8,767 nt of DNA from Paenarthrobacter nitroguajacolicus JCM 14115 (lineage in GTDB: Bacteria > Actinomycetota > Actinomycetes > Actinomycetales > Micrococcaceae): NCBI GenBank assembly GCA_001313365.1, contig BBFS01000138.1, positions 1 to 8,767 on the forward strand, written 5' to 3'. Positions 1-7,285 of the stretch are shown here, one piece after another. The notes beneath the pieces were generated by a model. That model saw only the letters and a program-made list of their open reading frames with translations, had not been told where the DNA came from and ran no database searches. Within the stretch, counting starts at the first letter, position 1. Each line of letters opens with the position of its first letter. Made by a program: the position numbers and the translations under genes.

Positions 1-694
1 CGCCGCTGCGACGATTACCTTGGCCACGACTGCGGGGTCGTCGCCGCCGCTGGCCTCTTTTGCGAACACTTCATCGAAGGTGCGCCGTCCCGACGCGTAG
101 AGCGGCAGTGGAGCGTCGGCCTGCACGGCGTTGGCTGCGAACGGGGGTGTTGATCGGGCCGGGCTGGACGAGCAGGATCCGGACCCCCCCATGCTCGCGG
201 ACCTCGTGGTCCAGCGACTCGGAGTAGCCCTCGACCGCGTGTTTGGTGGAGGTGTAGACGGACATGAACGGGCTGGGGACGAATCCGCTGAGGGATGAGA
301 CGTTGATGATGCGTCCCTGTCCCTGAGCGCGCATGTACGGCAGGACCGCTTTGGTCATCCGCATCACGCCGTAGACGTTGATGTCGAAGAGTCCTGCGTC
401 TGCGCGACGGAGAACTCCTCGGCGGCGCCGGTGGCGCCGACGCCGGCGTTGTTGACCAGGACGTCGATGTTCCCGAATTGGTCGATCACCTGTTCGACCA
501 CCGAGGCGACCGATTCGTCGCTGGTAACGTCGAGGTCGAGGTAGGTCACCCCCCCGGCGGCGCGGCGACCCGCGCGGTGTTGCGGCCGGTTCCGACCACC
601 TGGAACCCCCCGCGGCGGCCAGTGCAATCGCTGTGGCTTTGCCGATACCCGCGGTAGCACCGGTTACGAGCGCGACCTGCCGAGTCACTGTCAT
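1..694 (-). CDS. Short-chain dehydrogenase/reductase, 3'-partial, frameshifted
   Basis: NAD(P)-dependent oxidoreductase of the classical SDR family, cytosolic; substrate unknown. The gene runs off the left edge, so the C-terminus is missing. Once frames are joined, the cofactor motif TGATAGIG is at residues 11-18, NNAG near residue 80, the catalytic serine in INVSSLSG, and YTSTK (YxxxK) near residue 146-150, followed by QPGPINT. The start ATG at 692-694 overlaps the stop of the preceding SDR as ATGA, which implies translational coupling. The reading frame changes at G/C runs near 145, 549 and 606, and at a non-homopolymer site near 400. Restoring the runs to 4-5 bases gives a continuous protein. 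The run near 184 is compatible with an in-frame +3. I regard the breaks as sequence errors rather than decay. Family assignment is firm and the substrate cannot be read. Confidence 0.88.
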
Positions 695-1420
695 GACTGG
701 CTTCCGAAGTTCGCGCCCCCCCGCAACTGTGGGTATACGGCCTCGATGGGGGGCACTGAGCCCGGCTTTGAGCTGCACGGATGTCTCGTCCGCGAGAACT
801 TCGTATTCGCCGGCTTCGACGGCGTTCAAGACGGTGCGGACCAGATCGGCCGGGTCCGTTTTGGGGGTCGGTGGTGTGCGCAGCCATCGCCGTGTCGACC
901 CACCCGACGTGCACGCCCACCACATGGACTTCGGGGGGCGAGTTCCAGGCGCAGCGAGTTAGTGGCCGACCAGAGTGCTGCCTTGGTGGCGCTGTAGATG
1001 CCTGCGACGGCGTACCAGCTCAGTGCGGAGTGGATGTCGATGATGACAGACTCATCCTTCGCTGAGAGTACTGGTGCGAAGGCGCGGGGCGAGGAACAGC
1101 GGGCCGAGGAAGTTCGTCTCGACGTTGGTGCGGATTTCTTCGTTGGTGTGGGTAAGGATGCCCGGGCTCGACACGTTGGCTCCGGCGTTGTTGATCAACA
1201 CAGTGACGTCACCGGCTGCTTCGACTGCTGCCTGGATGGAGCGGGGTCGGTGACGTCGAGGGTGAGCGGGACGATGCGCTCGTCCTCCCAGTTACGGGGG
1301 GGTCCGGGCCGTGGCGTAGACCTTGCTTGCGCCGCGGGCAAGGGCGTCGTGGACGAAGTGCGTTCCGATGCCGCCGTTTGCTCCGGTGACGAGGACGACT
1401 GCTCCATTAATTGAGGGCAT
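691..1420 (-). CDS. Short-chain dehydrogenase/reductase, frameshifted
   Basis: Second SDR-family oxidoreductase, about 240 residues after frame correction, a normal family length. It shows TGANGGIG at about residues 12-19, LINNAGA near residue 75, a serine in DIHSALSW and the active-site YSATK. The sequence after it, VGVHVGWVDTAMA, matches the SDR PG-like loop region. The N-terminal frame breaks at the G7 run at 1296-1302 (minus-strand CCCCCCC after ACGGCCCGGA), again near 1245, near 1085, at 936 and at 861, and near the 3' end at 747. The ATG at 1418-1420 is chosen because it starts the frame just before the Rossmann motif; its upstream AAGAAAG is only a weak ribosome site. The stop overlaps the next SDR start (ATGA). 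The two SDRs thus form an operon, probably used on one pathway. No substrate can be inferred. Confidence 0.87.
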
Positions 1421-1477
1421 TTCATGAACTTTCTTGTTAAGGGATACATCCGCCAGGTCGGCGCGGATGGCGTTGAT

Positions 1478-1541
1478 GGTTTAGGGGGGGACCGCCCACG
1501 CCTGGCTCCCAGGGAGAGCCAGGCGGGCGGTTTAGGGGGGG
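1478..1541. terminator. GC-rich hairpin flanked by direct repeats, probable terminator
   Basis: Inverted repeat 1491-1531: left arm ACCGCCCACGCCTGGCT, right arm AGCCAGGCGGGCGGT, with a two-base bulge and a loop of about 9 bases. It sits 18 bases past the Old Yellow Enzyme stop and before the SDR start, both on minus, so it most likely ends the former transcript. No clean U-tract follows on either strand. The hairpin is bracketed by two copies of GGTTTAGGGGGGG (1478-1490 and 1529-1541); the second overlaps the right arm. Confidence 0.65.
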
Positions 1542-1548
1542 CACCTGA

Positions 1549-2635
1549 TCAGACGTGGGTAAGGGCTGGGTAGTCCGTGTACCCAACCGCGCCGCCGCCG
1601 TAGAGGGTGGTGTGGTCCACTTCATTCAGCGGGGGGCGTCCGCACGCAGCCGCTCGACGACGTCGGGGGGGTTCGCCAGCGCGAAACGGCCCAAGGGGGG
1701 GCGATGTCAGCAAGGCCGGCGTCGATGTCACTGGCGATCTGCTCCCGGGTCCGCCCGTAGCGGAGCACAAGCACCGCCGTCGGCCACACGTCCCTGAGAG
1801 AGCGGAGCAGTTCGTCGTCGCCCACGTGGTGAAGGTGCAGGTAGGCCAGGTTGAGGGTGGTGAGCTCGCCAACCAGATGCCGGTACTGAGCACGGACACT
1901 CTCGGTGTCGCCCTCGTCGATGCCGCCCAGCGGCATGGCCGGGGAGAGACGGATGCCGACCCTGTCGGCCCCCCCGATTTCATCGGCCAGAGCTTGGGCG
2001 AGCTCGATCACGAACCGGGACCGGTTTTCTACCGATCCGCCGTAGGAGTCGGTGCGGTGGTTGGCGTTGGGGGGAGAGGAATTGGTGTAACAGGTAGCCG
2101 TTTGCGCCATGGATTTCGACTCCATCGGCGCCGGCCGCGATGGCCGAAGCTGCGGCGTGACGGAAGTCAGCCACGGTGGCCTGGATATCCTCCGTGCTCA
2201 ACTCTCGCGGCGTCGGCGTCCTTTGCGGTCCAGTCGGCGTGAATATTTCCTGGTCGGCGGAAATAGCGGAGGGTGCACCGGCTGACGGTGGTGTGGAGTA
2301 TTGTCCGGGTGGGACATCCGGCCGGCATGCATCAGCTGGATGAACACCGCCCCCGCCACCGGCGTGCACTGCCTCGGTGACGTTTCGCCAGCCCTCGATC
2401 TGCTCTGGAGTGTAGATGCCCGGCGTGTTCATATACCCCTGCCCATCCGCCGAGGGCTGCGTGCCTCGGTGATGATCAAACCCAGGGAAGCGCGCTGCCC
2501 GTAGTATTCAGCTGTCAGGTCACCCGGCGTGCCGTCTGGGTTGGAACGGCTTCGTGTCATTGGTGCAAGAGCAAGCCGGTGGGGCAGGTCCAGGCGGCCG
2601 AGAGTGAATGGTTGCCAGAGAGAGGACAAGGTCAT
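1549..2635 (-). CDS. Old Yellow Enzyme family NADH:flavin oxidoreductase (ene-reductase), frameshifted
   Basis: FMN-dependent ene-reductase of the OYE/NemA type, about 360 residues over 1087 bases, the usual family length. OYE enzymes take hydride from NAD(P)H and reduce activated C=C bonds or nitro groups. Seen in order: N-terminal [14 protein letters not shown] and APMTRSRS with the residues near the flavin; [13 protein letters not shown] segment near residue 95-105; the active-site [11 protein letters not shown], where His and Asn (HxxN) are the substrate-binding pair of OYE1-type enzymes; then [15 protein letters not shown]; a degenerate C-terminal flavin-phosphate region near [16 protein letters not shown]; and the end [10 protein letters not shown]. 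Frames switch near 1632, 1665, 1695, 1970, 2070, 2350 and 2440-2450, most at inflated G/C runs. The start at 2633-2635 has AAAGGA at 2645-2650. The gene is divergent from a TetR regulator with an operator-like palindrome between them, so it is probably the regulated target. Confidence 0.92.
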
Positions 2636-2644
2636 TGGAGTTGG

Positions 2645-2650
2645 TCCTTT
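2645..2650 (-). promoter_or_regulatory. Ribosome binding site of the ene-reductase
   Basis: Minus-strand AAAGGA, 9 bases before the ATG at 2633-2635. It supports this start over the longer upstream frame. Confidence 0.6.
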
Positions 2651-2745
2651 GCATTCGATAGGTCATTAGCGCCACCCCCCCGATAGGCCCCCCCTTTCGG
2701 CCGCTGTGGGACAATAAAATCTACTGAGCCCACACGGTAGTGACT

Positions 2746-2763
2746 ATGCTCATAACTGAGCAT
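2746..2763. promoter_or_regulatory. Perfect inverted repeat, probable TetR operator
   Basis: ATGCTCATAACTGAGCAT has two perfect 7-base arms (ATGCTCA / TGAGCAT) around a 4-base centre. It lies in the divergent gap between the ene-reductase (start 2635) and the TetR-type gene (start 2795). Size and place fit a TetR-dimer site controlling one or both promoters. A further TGAGC half-site is at 2725-2729. No convincing -35/-10 pair could be assigned on either strand. Confidence 0.65.
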
Positions 2764-2784
2764 GATCAGATTCTATTCCCCCCC

Positions 2785-2790
2785 GAAGGA
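2785..2790 (+). promoter_or_regulatory. Ribosome binding site of the TetR gene
   Basis: GAAGGA, 4 bases before ATG 2795. This favours 2795 over the in-frame ATG at 2762, which lies inside the palindrome. Confidence 0.6.
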
Positions 2791-2794
2791 TACT

Positions 2795-3432
2795 ATGTCA
2801 GTCGCCCCCCCTCAATCCGTCGGCCGGCGTGAGCGGAACAAGCAGCACAAGCTCGACCGCATCACGGCCGCCGCAGCAGAGCTCTTCGCTGAACATGGCG
2901 TCGATGAAGTCACGACCCAGCAGATCGCCGACAAGGCTGACATCGGTACGGGGACTTTGTTCCTGTACGCCAAGACCAAGGGCGAGTTGCTCCTGCTCGT
3001 GCAGAACTCCAGTTATGCCGACGCGCTGGCAAAGGGGAGAACGGCCGCCGAGGCGATCCCGGATATTTTCGATGCGGTGATGGCGATCATCCGCCCGGTG
3101 GTGGAGTGTAACCGCAAGCAGATCGACAACGGCCGAACCTACCTTCGAGAGATCGTATTCGGGGACCCCCCGAGGAACCCCCCCAGCACCGCGACGCCCT
3201 CGGCCTAAGCGTCCGGACCGAGGCGGCCATTGTCGACGTGCTAATGCGAGATCCCCCCCGACTCGAGCATCGGAACGCTGCCACGCTGGCGCACATCGTC
3301 TCCGCGATCATGTTCCTCAGCATGGCGGCAACCATCAACATCTCCAAGTCCGTTGACGAGATCCTCGCCGAGATCTCAGAGCAGATCTACCTTCTCTTGC
3401 CGATAGGTGGAACACGCCGATCGGCGCATTGA
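2795..3432 (+). CDS. TetR/AcrR-family transcriptional regulator, frameshifted
   Basis: Ligand-responsive DNA-binding regulator, about 210 residues after correction, typical of TetR. The N-terminus has RRERNKQHKLDRITAAAAEL and then the helix-turn-helix TTQQIADKADIGTGTLFLYA followed by KTKGELL, about residues 35-62; this is a textbook TetR DNA-binding domain. The rest is a helical ligand-binding domain with no recognisable ligand signature. The first frame stops early at 3208 because of the C6 run near 3167. The C-terminal half continues in another frame (DALGLSVRTEAAIVDVLMRD ... LEHRNAATLAHIVSAIMF) to TGA at 3430-3432. Trimming the runs at 3167 and 3179 to four Cs gives GDPEEPQHRDALG and one open frame. 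It is divergent from the ene-reductase, which is its likely target, possibly together with the SDR pair further on. Confidence 0.92.
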
Positions 3433-3749
3433 GCTGACCCCGGTGAACCGAGGGACGTGATCGCGCGCGTTAGGCAGCTCACCGCGACGCAGTGAACGGG
3501 CTCGGCCTCACCGTCTCAGACGCTGTCTCCGGACACCGAACGGGCAATCCTGCGGCGAGGACGGGCGCGGGCTGTGCGTAGAGCCCATTCCTCCGACAGG
3601 GGGGGCGGAATGCTGGTTCATCACGGCGTTCACAGAGCGGTAGGGCAGGCCATATCCGGCCCTGTCCAACCAGGCATCTACCGGGCCCCGTGCGGGGGGG
3701 CGAGTAACGGTCGGCCGCAGCTCCGCATACTTAACAAGCTTTTTGTGGT
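3433..3749. other. Convergent intergenic stretch, no recognised gene
   Basis: This lies between the ends of the TetR gene (plus) and the molybdoenzyme gene (minus). On minus, an open frame continues past the molybdoenzyme stop to 3508. It contains segments such as VDAWLDRAGYGLPYRSVNAV that have protein-like composition but no start codon or ribosome site of their own, and I recognise no family. It may be a gene remnant or chance. Inflated G runs occur near 3599 and 3695. Confidence 0.5.
3438..3454 (+). terminator. Short imperfect GC hairpin after the TetR gene
   Basis: CCCCGGT-GA-ACCGAGGG just after the TetR stop at 3432; the stem has one bulged A. No U-tract follows, so a terminator role is only a guess from position. 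Confidence 0.25.
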
Positions 3750-6100
3750 TCAAGACAAGAAACTTCCTGCTTCGGCGTGCGGCATGAAGCGGACGAACAT
3801 GGCTTTGAAGCCCGGGGTGTTTGTTTCGCGGGCGACGTTTTCCTTGTGGACCAGGGCGTTGGCCTCCGGGAAGTACGCGGCTGCGCAGCCTTGGCCGTGG
3901 GGGGGTAGGCCACCAGCCGGAAACTGTCGGCCTTCCGGTCCTGGCCCCCCCGGAACGTGCTGACCACGTCCACCAGGTCGCGGTCCTGGAAGCCGAGCTC
4001 GGCCAGGTCCTCGGGGTGGACAAGGATCACCCGGCGGCCGTTGGAGATGCCGCGGTACCTGTCATCCAGCCCGTAGAAGGTGGTGTTGTACTGGTCGTGG
4101 CTGCGCATGGTCTGCAGGACCAGGTGCCCCCTCGGGCGGGCTCAGGTATTCCAGGGGGGGGCTGACCGTGAAGCGCCCCGCGGCCGATGTCCGTGGCGAA
4201 GGAGCGGGTGTCCCGCGGCGGGTTGGGCAGCACAAAGCCGTTCTTGGTCCGGACCCTGGCGTTGAAGTCCTCGAACCCGGGCAGGACGCGGGCGATGTGC
4301 TCCCGGATCACGTCGTAGTCCTCGGCCATCGCCTTCCAGTTCACGGAGTGGCCCGGGCCGAAGGTGGCCTCGGCCATCCGGGCCACAATGACGGGCTCGG
4401 CGAGCAGGTGCTCGGACACCGGCCGGAGCCTGCCCTGGGTCGAGTGGACCACGGACATGGAGTCCTCCACGGACAGGAACTGGGCGCCCTTGGGGGGGTG
4501 CTTGTCGTCCTTGTCCGTCCTGCCCAGCGTGGGCAGGATCAGCGAGGTGCGGCCGTGGACCACGTGGGACCGGTTCGGCTTGGTGGAAATGTGGACGGTC
4601 AGGCCGATCCGCTGCATCCCGGCTTCCAGGGTTTCGGTGTCCGAACACGCCAGAGAGAAGTTTCCGCCCATGGACACAAAAACGTCCACCTCGTCGCGTT
4701 CGAACGCTTCCATGGCCTCCACGGCGTCATAGCCGTGGTGCCGCGGGGGACTGGATCCCGAACTCGGCGTCCAGCGCATCCAGGAGCCACTCCTTCGGCT
4801 TCTCCCAGATCCCCCCCATGGTCCGGTCGCTGGACGTTGGAGTGCCCCCCCGGACCGGGCAGGCACCAGCGCCCGGCTTGCCGAAATTGCCCTGCAGCAG
4901 CAGGACGTTGACCATTTCCTTGATGGTGTCCACCGAGTGCGGCTGCTGCGTCACGCCCAGGGCCCAGCAGAAGATGGTGGCCTTGGACCGGACCAGCATC
5001 CCGGCCACAGTTTCGATCTGCTCCCGCGACAGGCCGGTGGCCTTCTCGGTTTCCGCCCAGTCCAGTTCCTTGCGGGCCTCACGGTAAGCCTCAAAACCGT
5101 CCGTCTGCGCCTCAATGAAGGAACGGTCGACGACGGTGCCCGGGTTCCGGTCCTCCTCCGCCAAGAGCAGGTGGCCCAGTGCCTGGAACAGGGCCAGGTC
5201 ACCACCGACCTTGATCTGCAGGTACTCGTCGGCCAGCGGCGTGCCGCCTCCCACCACACCTGAAACGGTCTGCGGATCCTTGAAGTTGAACAGCCCAGCT
5301 TCCGGCAGCGGATTGACCGCCACCACCTTGCCGCCCTTGTCCTTGCATTCCTTCAGTGCTGAGAGCATCCGGGGGGGGTGGTTGGTACCGGGGGGGTTCT
5401 GTCCCACGACGAAGATGAGTTCGGAGTCGTGGATGTCCTCCAGGGACACGGTGCCCTTGCCGATGCCGATGGTCGGGTTTAGGGCCGAGCCGGAGGACTC
5501 GTGGCACATGTTCGAACAGTCGGGCAGGTTGTTGGTGCCCAGGGCCCTGGCATAGAGCTGGTACATAAAGGCTGTTTCGTTGGCTGTCCGGCCGGAAGTG
5601 TAAAACACGCAGCGCTCCGCCGTGCTGGCCCGGACATGTTCGCCGAACAGTTCAAACGCGTCCGCCCAGGAAATCGGCGAATAGTGGGTTTCCCCCCCTT
5701 CGCGGATCACCACCGGTTCGCTCAACCGGCCCTGGTTGCCCAGCCAGTACTCCGTCTTCCCCGGCCAGATCGGCAATGGAATGCCGGGCCCAGAACTCCG
5801 CCCCGACCGTGCGGAGGGTGGCCTCCTCGGCCACCGCTTTGGCCCCGTTCTCGCAGAACTCGGCAGCTTTGCGCTTCGTGGCCGATTCCGGCCAGGCGCA
5901 GCGGGGGGGCAGTCGAACCCGCCCTTCTGGTTCAGCCGCAGCAGGGACTGCGCCGTTCGGGCCACCCCGGCCTGGGCCACGGCGCGTTCAAGGGCCACCA
6001 GCACCGCCTTGACTCCGGCAGCTTCCGTTTTGGGCTTGTGGACTTCGAGGTTGTCCTCGTTGATGTCCGCGACGGGGGCGGGCTGCCTACCGAACTTCAT
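3750..6100 (-). CDS. FdhF/YdeP-type molybdopterin oxidoreductase (formate dehydrogenase alpha-like), frameshifted
   Basis: Large molybdopterin-guanine-dinucleotide enzyme of the DMSO-reductase superfamily, about 770-780 residues after correction, matching the FdhF/YdeP group often annotated as formate dehydrogenase alpha subunit. The true substrate of this group is mostly unproven. Near residues 64-67 the corrected frame gives CPGCAWPE, the N-terminal Cys motif; the raw sequence reads CPPAAP there because of the C7 run at about 5902. C197 in PDCSNMCHESSG is the probable Mo ligand (Cys, not selenocysteine). Further on are IFVVGQNPGTNHPRM, NVLLLQGNFGKPGAGACPVRG, VSMGGNFSLACSDT and the C-terminal dinucleotide-binding MRSHDQYNTTFYGLDDRYRG. 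The start at 6098-6100 has AGAGAGG at 6108-6114. No twin-arginine leader is seen, so it is probably cytosolic. Frame changes lie near 3890, 4130, 4180, 4745, 4835 and 5790-5905. Runs at 4492, 5371, 5390 and 5693 are in-frame +3. Confidence 0.9.
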
Positions 6101-6107
6101 TTGGTTA

Positions 6108-6114
6108 CCTCTCT
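6108..6114 (-). promoter_or_regulatory. Ribosome binding site of the molybdoenzyme gene
   Basis: Minus-strand AGAGAGG, 7 bases before ATG 6098-6100. It decides this start over the in-frame upstream ATG at 6167-6169, which would add a poorly protein-like leader. Confidence 0.6.
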
Positions 6115-6155
6115 TCTTTGCGGACCTCAGCTGATTCTTTGCGCAACTCAGCTGG
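6114..6155. repeat. Two-copy 21-base tandem repeat upstream of the molybdoenzyme
   Basis: Units 6114-6134 and 6135-6155 match at 18 of 21 positions. The shared core on plus is TTCTTTGCG followed by CTCAGCTG. The repeat lies in the 5' untranslated or promoter-proximal part of the gene starting at 6100, and its left end touches the ribosome site. It could be a doubled operator or simply a recent tandem duplication. Confidence 0.7.
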
Positions 6156-6700
6156 GCCTGGTTCTTCAATAGTTCAAGACGGACCGTTTTGCAATGAACG
6201 GCCGAGATGGAGGCAGGCGTGAGGAGAAGTCCGGAAGAACTTCCGCGAACGTGCAGCCCCCCCTGACCCCTGGTCTAGGGGAACGGTCCGGAAGTGGACG
6301 TAGACGTCGCACGATCCGAAGGGATATCACGAATTCGACAGGCCGCGTAGTCCGCTGGATTCGTCGTAGGAGCAGCTCGCTTCCGACAATTTCGAAGAGC
6401 CCGCTAATTGACCCTATGTCGTGCTGAACACCTGTTTTCCCCCCCAAGTCTGCGTGGTCAGAAAGGTGGCGGTTTGACCTAGACTAGGTGCGGCTAAGCC
6501 TGATTGGGCGCCCGATGACCGTTGAGGGCTCCGTCTCCAGGGTGCTCCAGTTCGGCAGTCATGCCCTTTGCGCTCTGGGGGGAGTCGTTCACCGACTTCC
6601 TTGACCATCTGAGGCCGGCTGGGACACTCGCAGTATGGGCATCTCCCATACGAGATTTCATCGAAGGCGTATCCGCGGCTGGTAGGCGCGGCGCACTCAA
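6156..6700. other. Unassigned stretch of about 545 bases
   Basis: No reading frame here resembles a family I know. It holds several short perfect inverted repeats: CGGAAG-AA-CTTCCG at 6232-6245, ACCTAG-A-CTAGGT at 6477-6489, and a weak hairpin CCCCT-GGTCT-AGGGG at 6267-6281. TCCGGAAG occurs twice (6229-6237 and 6286-6294 region). Minus-strand frames across 6494-6719 stay open but lack a start with a ribosome site. It probably holds the promoter of the molybdoenzyme plus decayed sequence. Confidence 0.5.
6477..6489. promoter_or_regulatory. Perfect 6+1+6 inverted repeat, possible operator
   Basis: ACCTAG-A-CTAGGT, preceded on plus by TTTG. It contains two CTAG tetramers, which are usually scarce in high-GC genomes. 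No associated promoter elements or adjacent regulator gene are clear, so the role is open. Confidence 0.35.
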
Positions 6701-6917
6701 CTAGCTCCAGCGCTCCCAAGTCTCCCCCGTACGGACCTCGGTACTCACAGCCACGGTGTAGTTCATCGAGTCATGTCGTGTGAGCAATATGCCGTGTTTG
6801 GCGCTGCCTGACTGCATATTCAAGTATTCTGTCGACGGCGGAAGTGAGCTCGTCCTGGAGGTTCGCCGCACTGCGGATGACCAACTGCAGAGCGCCTACG
6901 GTTCCTAATGTACTCAT
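6701..6917 (-). CDS. Small protein of unknown function, coupled to folD, probably frameshifted
   Basis: The first frame gives 48 residues starting MSTLGTVGALQLVIRSAANL, with a helical segment DELTSAVDRILEYAVRQR, and stops at 6771-6773. From about 6795 another frame continues as KHGILLTRHDSMNYTVAVS and TEVRTGETWERWS to TAG at 6701-6703. Joining them (for example by removing one C in CGCCAAACAC) gives a protein of about 71 residues. I recall similar small actinobacterial proteins with a GILxTRH...FTVAVS pattern but cannot name a family. The start ATG (6915-6917) overlaps the FolD stop as TAATG, so translation is coupled to FolD. No G/C run explains the break, though other 1-base indels occur in this sequence. 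Function unknown; an accessory role with FolD is inference from coupling only. The exact C-terminus is uncertain. Confidence 0.6.
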
Positions 6918-7285
6918 TATTCTCTTTCATGAAGTTTGGCGTCCCGGGCTGCATTGAGCGTGTTTACCCAGCAACATGGCATGGCCATCGGCTCCACTCC
7001 ACCTGGCACTGGCGTGATCCCGACGACGATCTCGACACGGCGTCGAAATCAACGTCACCTCTCAGCCTGCGGCCGTCTCGATGGAACCCTACGTCGACCA
7101 CGGTGTCGCCTGGGTGTACCGTCGCCGGTGATGATTCCCGGAACGCCGGCCGCAGCGATGAGAATGTCTGCGCTTTGGCAGATTTGAGCCAGGTCCCCCC
7201 TGAACGCTGGCCTGCTGGCCCAAGGCCTTTCCGGAATTCGACGATGGACGCTGGCCGGTTTCATCCGCCTGCTTGACGAATACAC
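6917..7285 (-). pseudogene. folD: FolD C-terminal remnant (methylenetetrahydrofolate dehydrogenase/cyclohydrolase)
   Basis: FolD interconverts 5,10-methylene-, methenyl- and 10-formyl-tetrahydrofolate with NADP in the cytosol. The C-terminal, NADP-binding half is recognisable across frames: DLAQICQSADILIAAAGVPG then IITGD, PGDTVVDVGFHRDGRRLRGD, VDFDAV, EIVVGITPVPGGV and VNTLNAARDAKLHERE, ending TAA at 6917-6919. Frame shifts occur near 7120, near 7037 and twice near 6970-6990 (MAMPCCWVNTL for an expected MAMAMLLVNTL), which fit single-base errors. Upstream, only a weak match (KQADETGQRPS ... GKALGQQAS) precedes it before the LigA-like stop at 7286-7288. About 120 of the usual 280-300 residues are present, so the N-terminal catalytic part is missing. 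It is either a truncated pseudogene or an assembly junction. The family call is strong; functionality is unlikely as given. Confidence 0.82.

Noticed and set aside
633..1065. Overlapping plus-strand open frames across the SDR pair
   Set aside because: They are antisense shadows of high-GC coding DNA. The minus strand carries clear SDR motifs in the same place.
2676..2702. Two C7 runs (GATAGG between them) as a regulatory structure
   Set aside because: They fit the window-wide run inflation, and no pairing partner of note is nearby except scattered G runs.
2762..2764. Upstream ATG as the TetR start
   Set aside because: It lies within the operator-like palindrome, has no ribosome site and adds a leader interrupted by an inflated C7 run. 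ATG 2795 has GAAGGA just before it.
4168..6172. Long plus-strand open frames (up to 247 residues) opposite the molybdoenzyme
   Set aside because: Their sequences are low in recognisable motifs and mirror the minus-strand codons, where the FdhF/YdeP motifs are continuous.
6494..6719. Possible transposase or small gene fragment on minus, or a 60-residue plus-strand gene at 6522-6704
   Set aside because: No ribosome site, no transposase motif and no terminal inverted repeats. I could not match either strand to a family.
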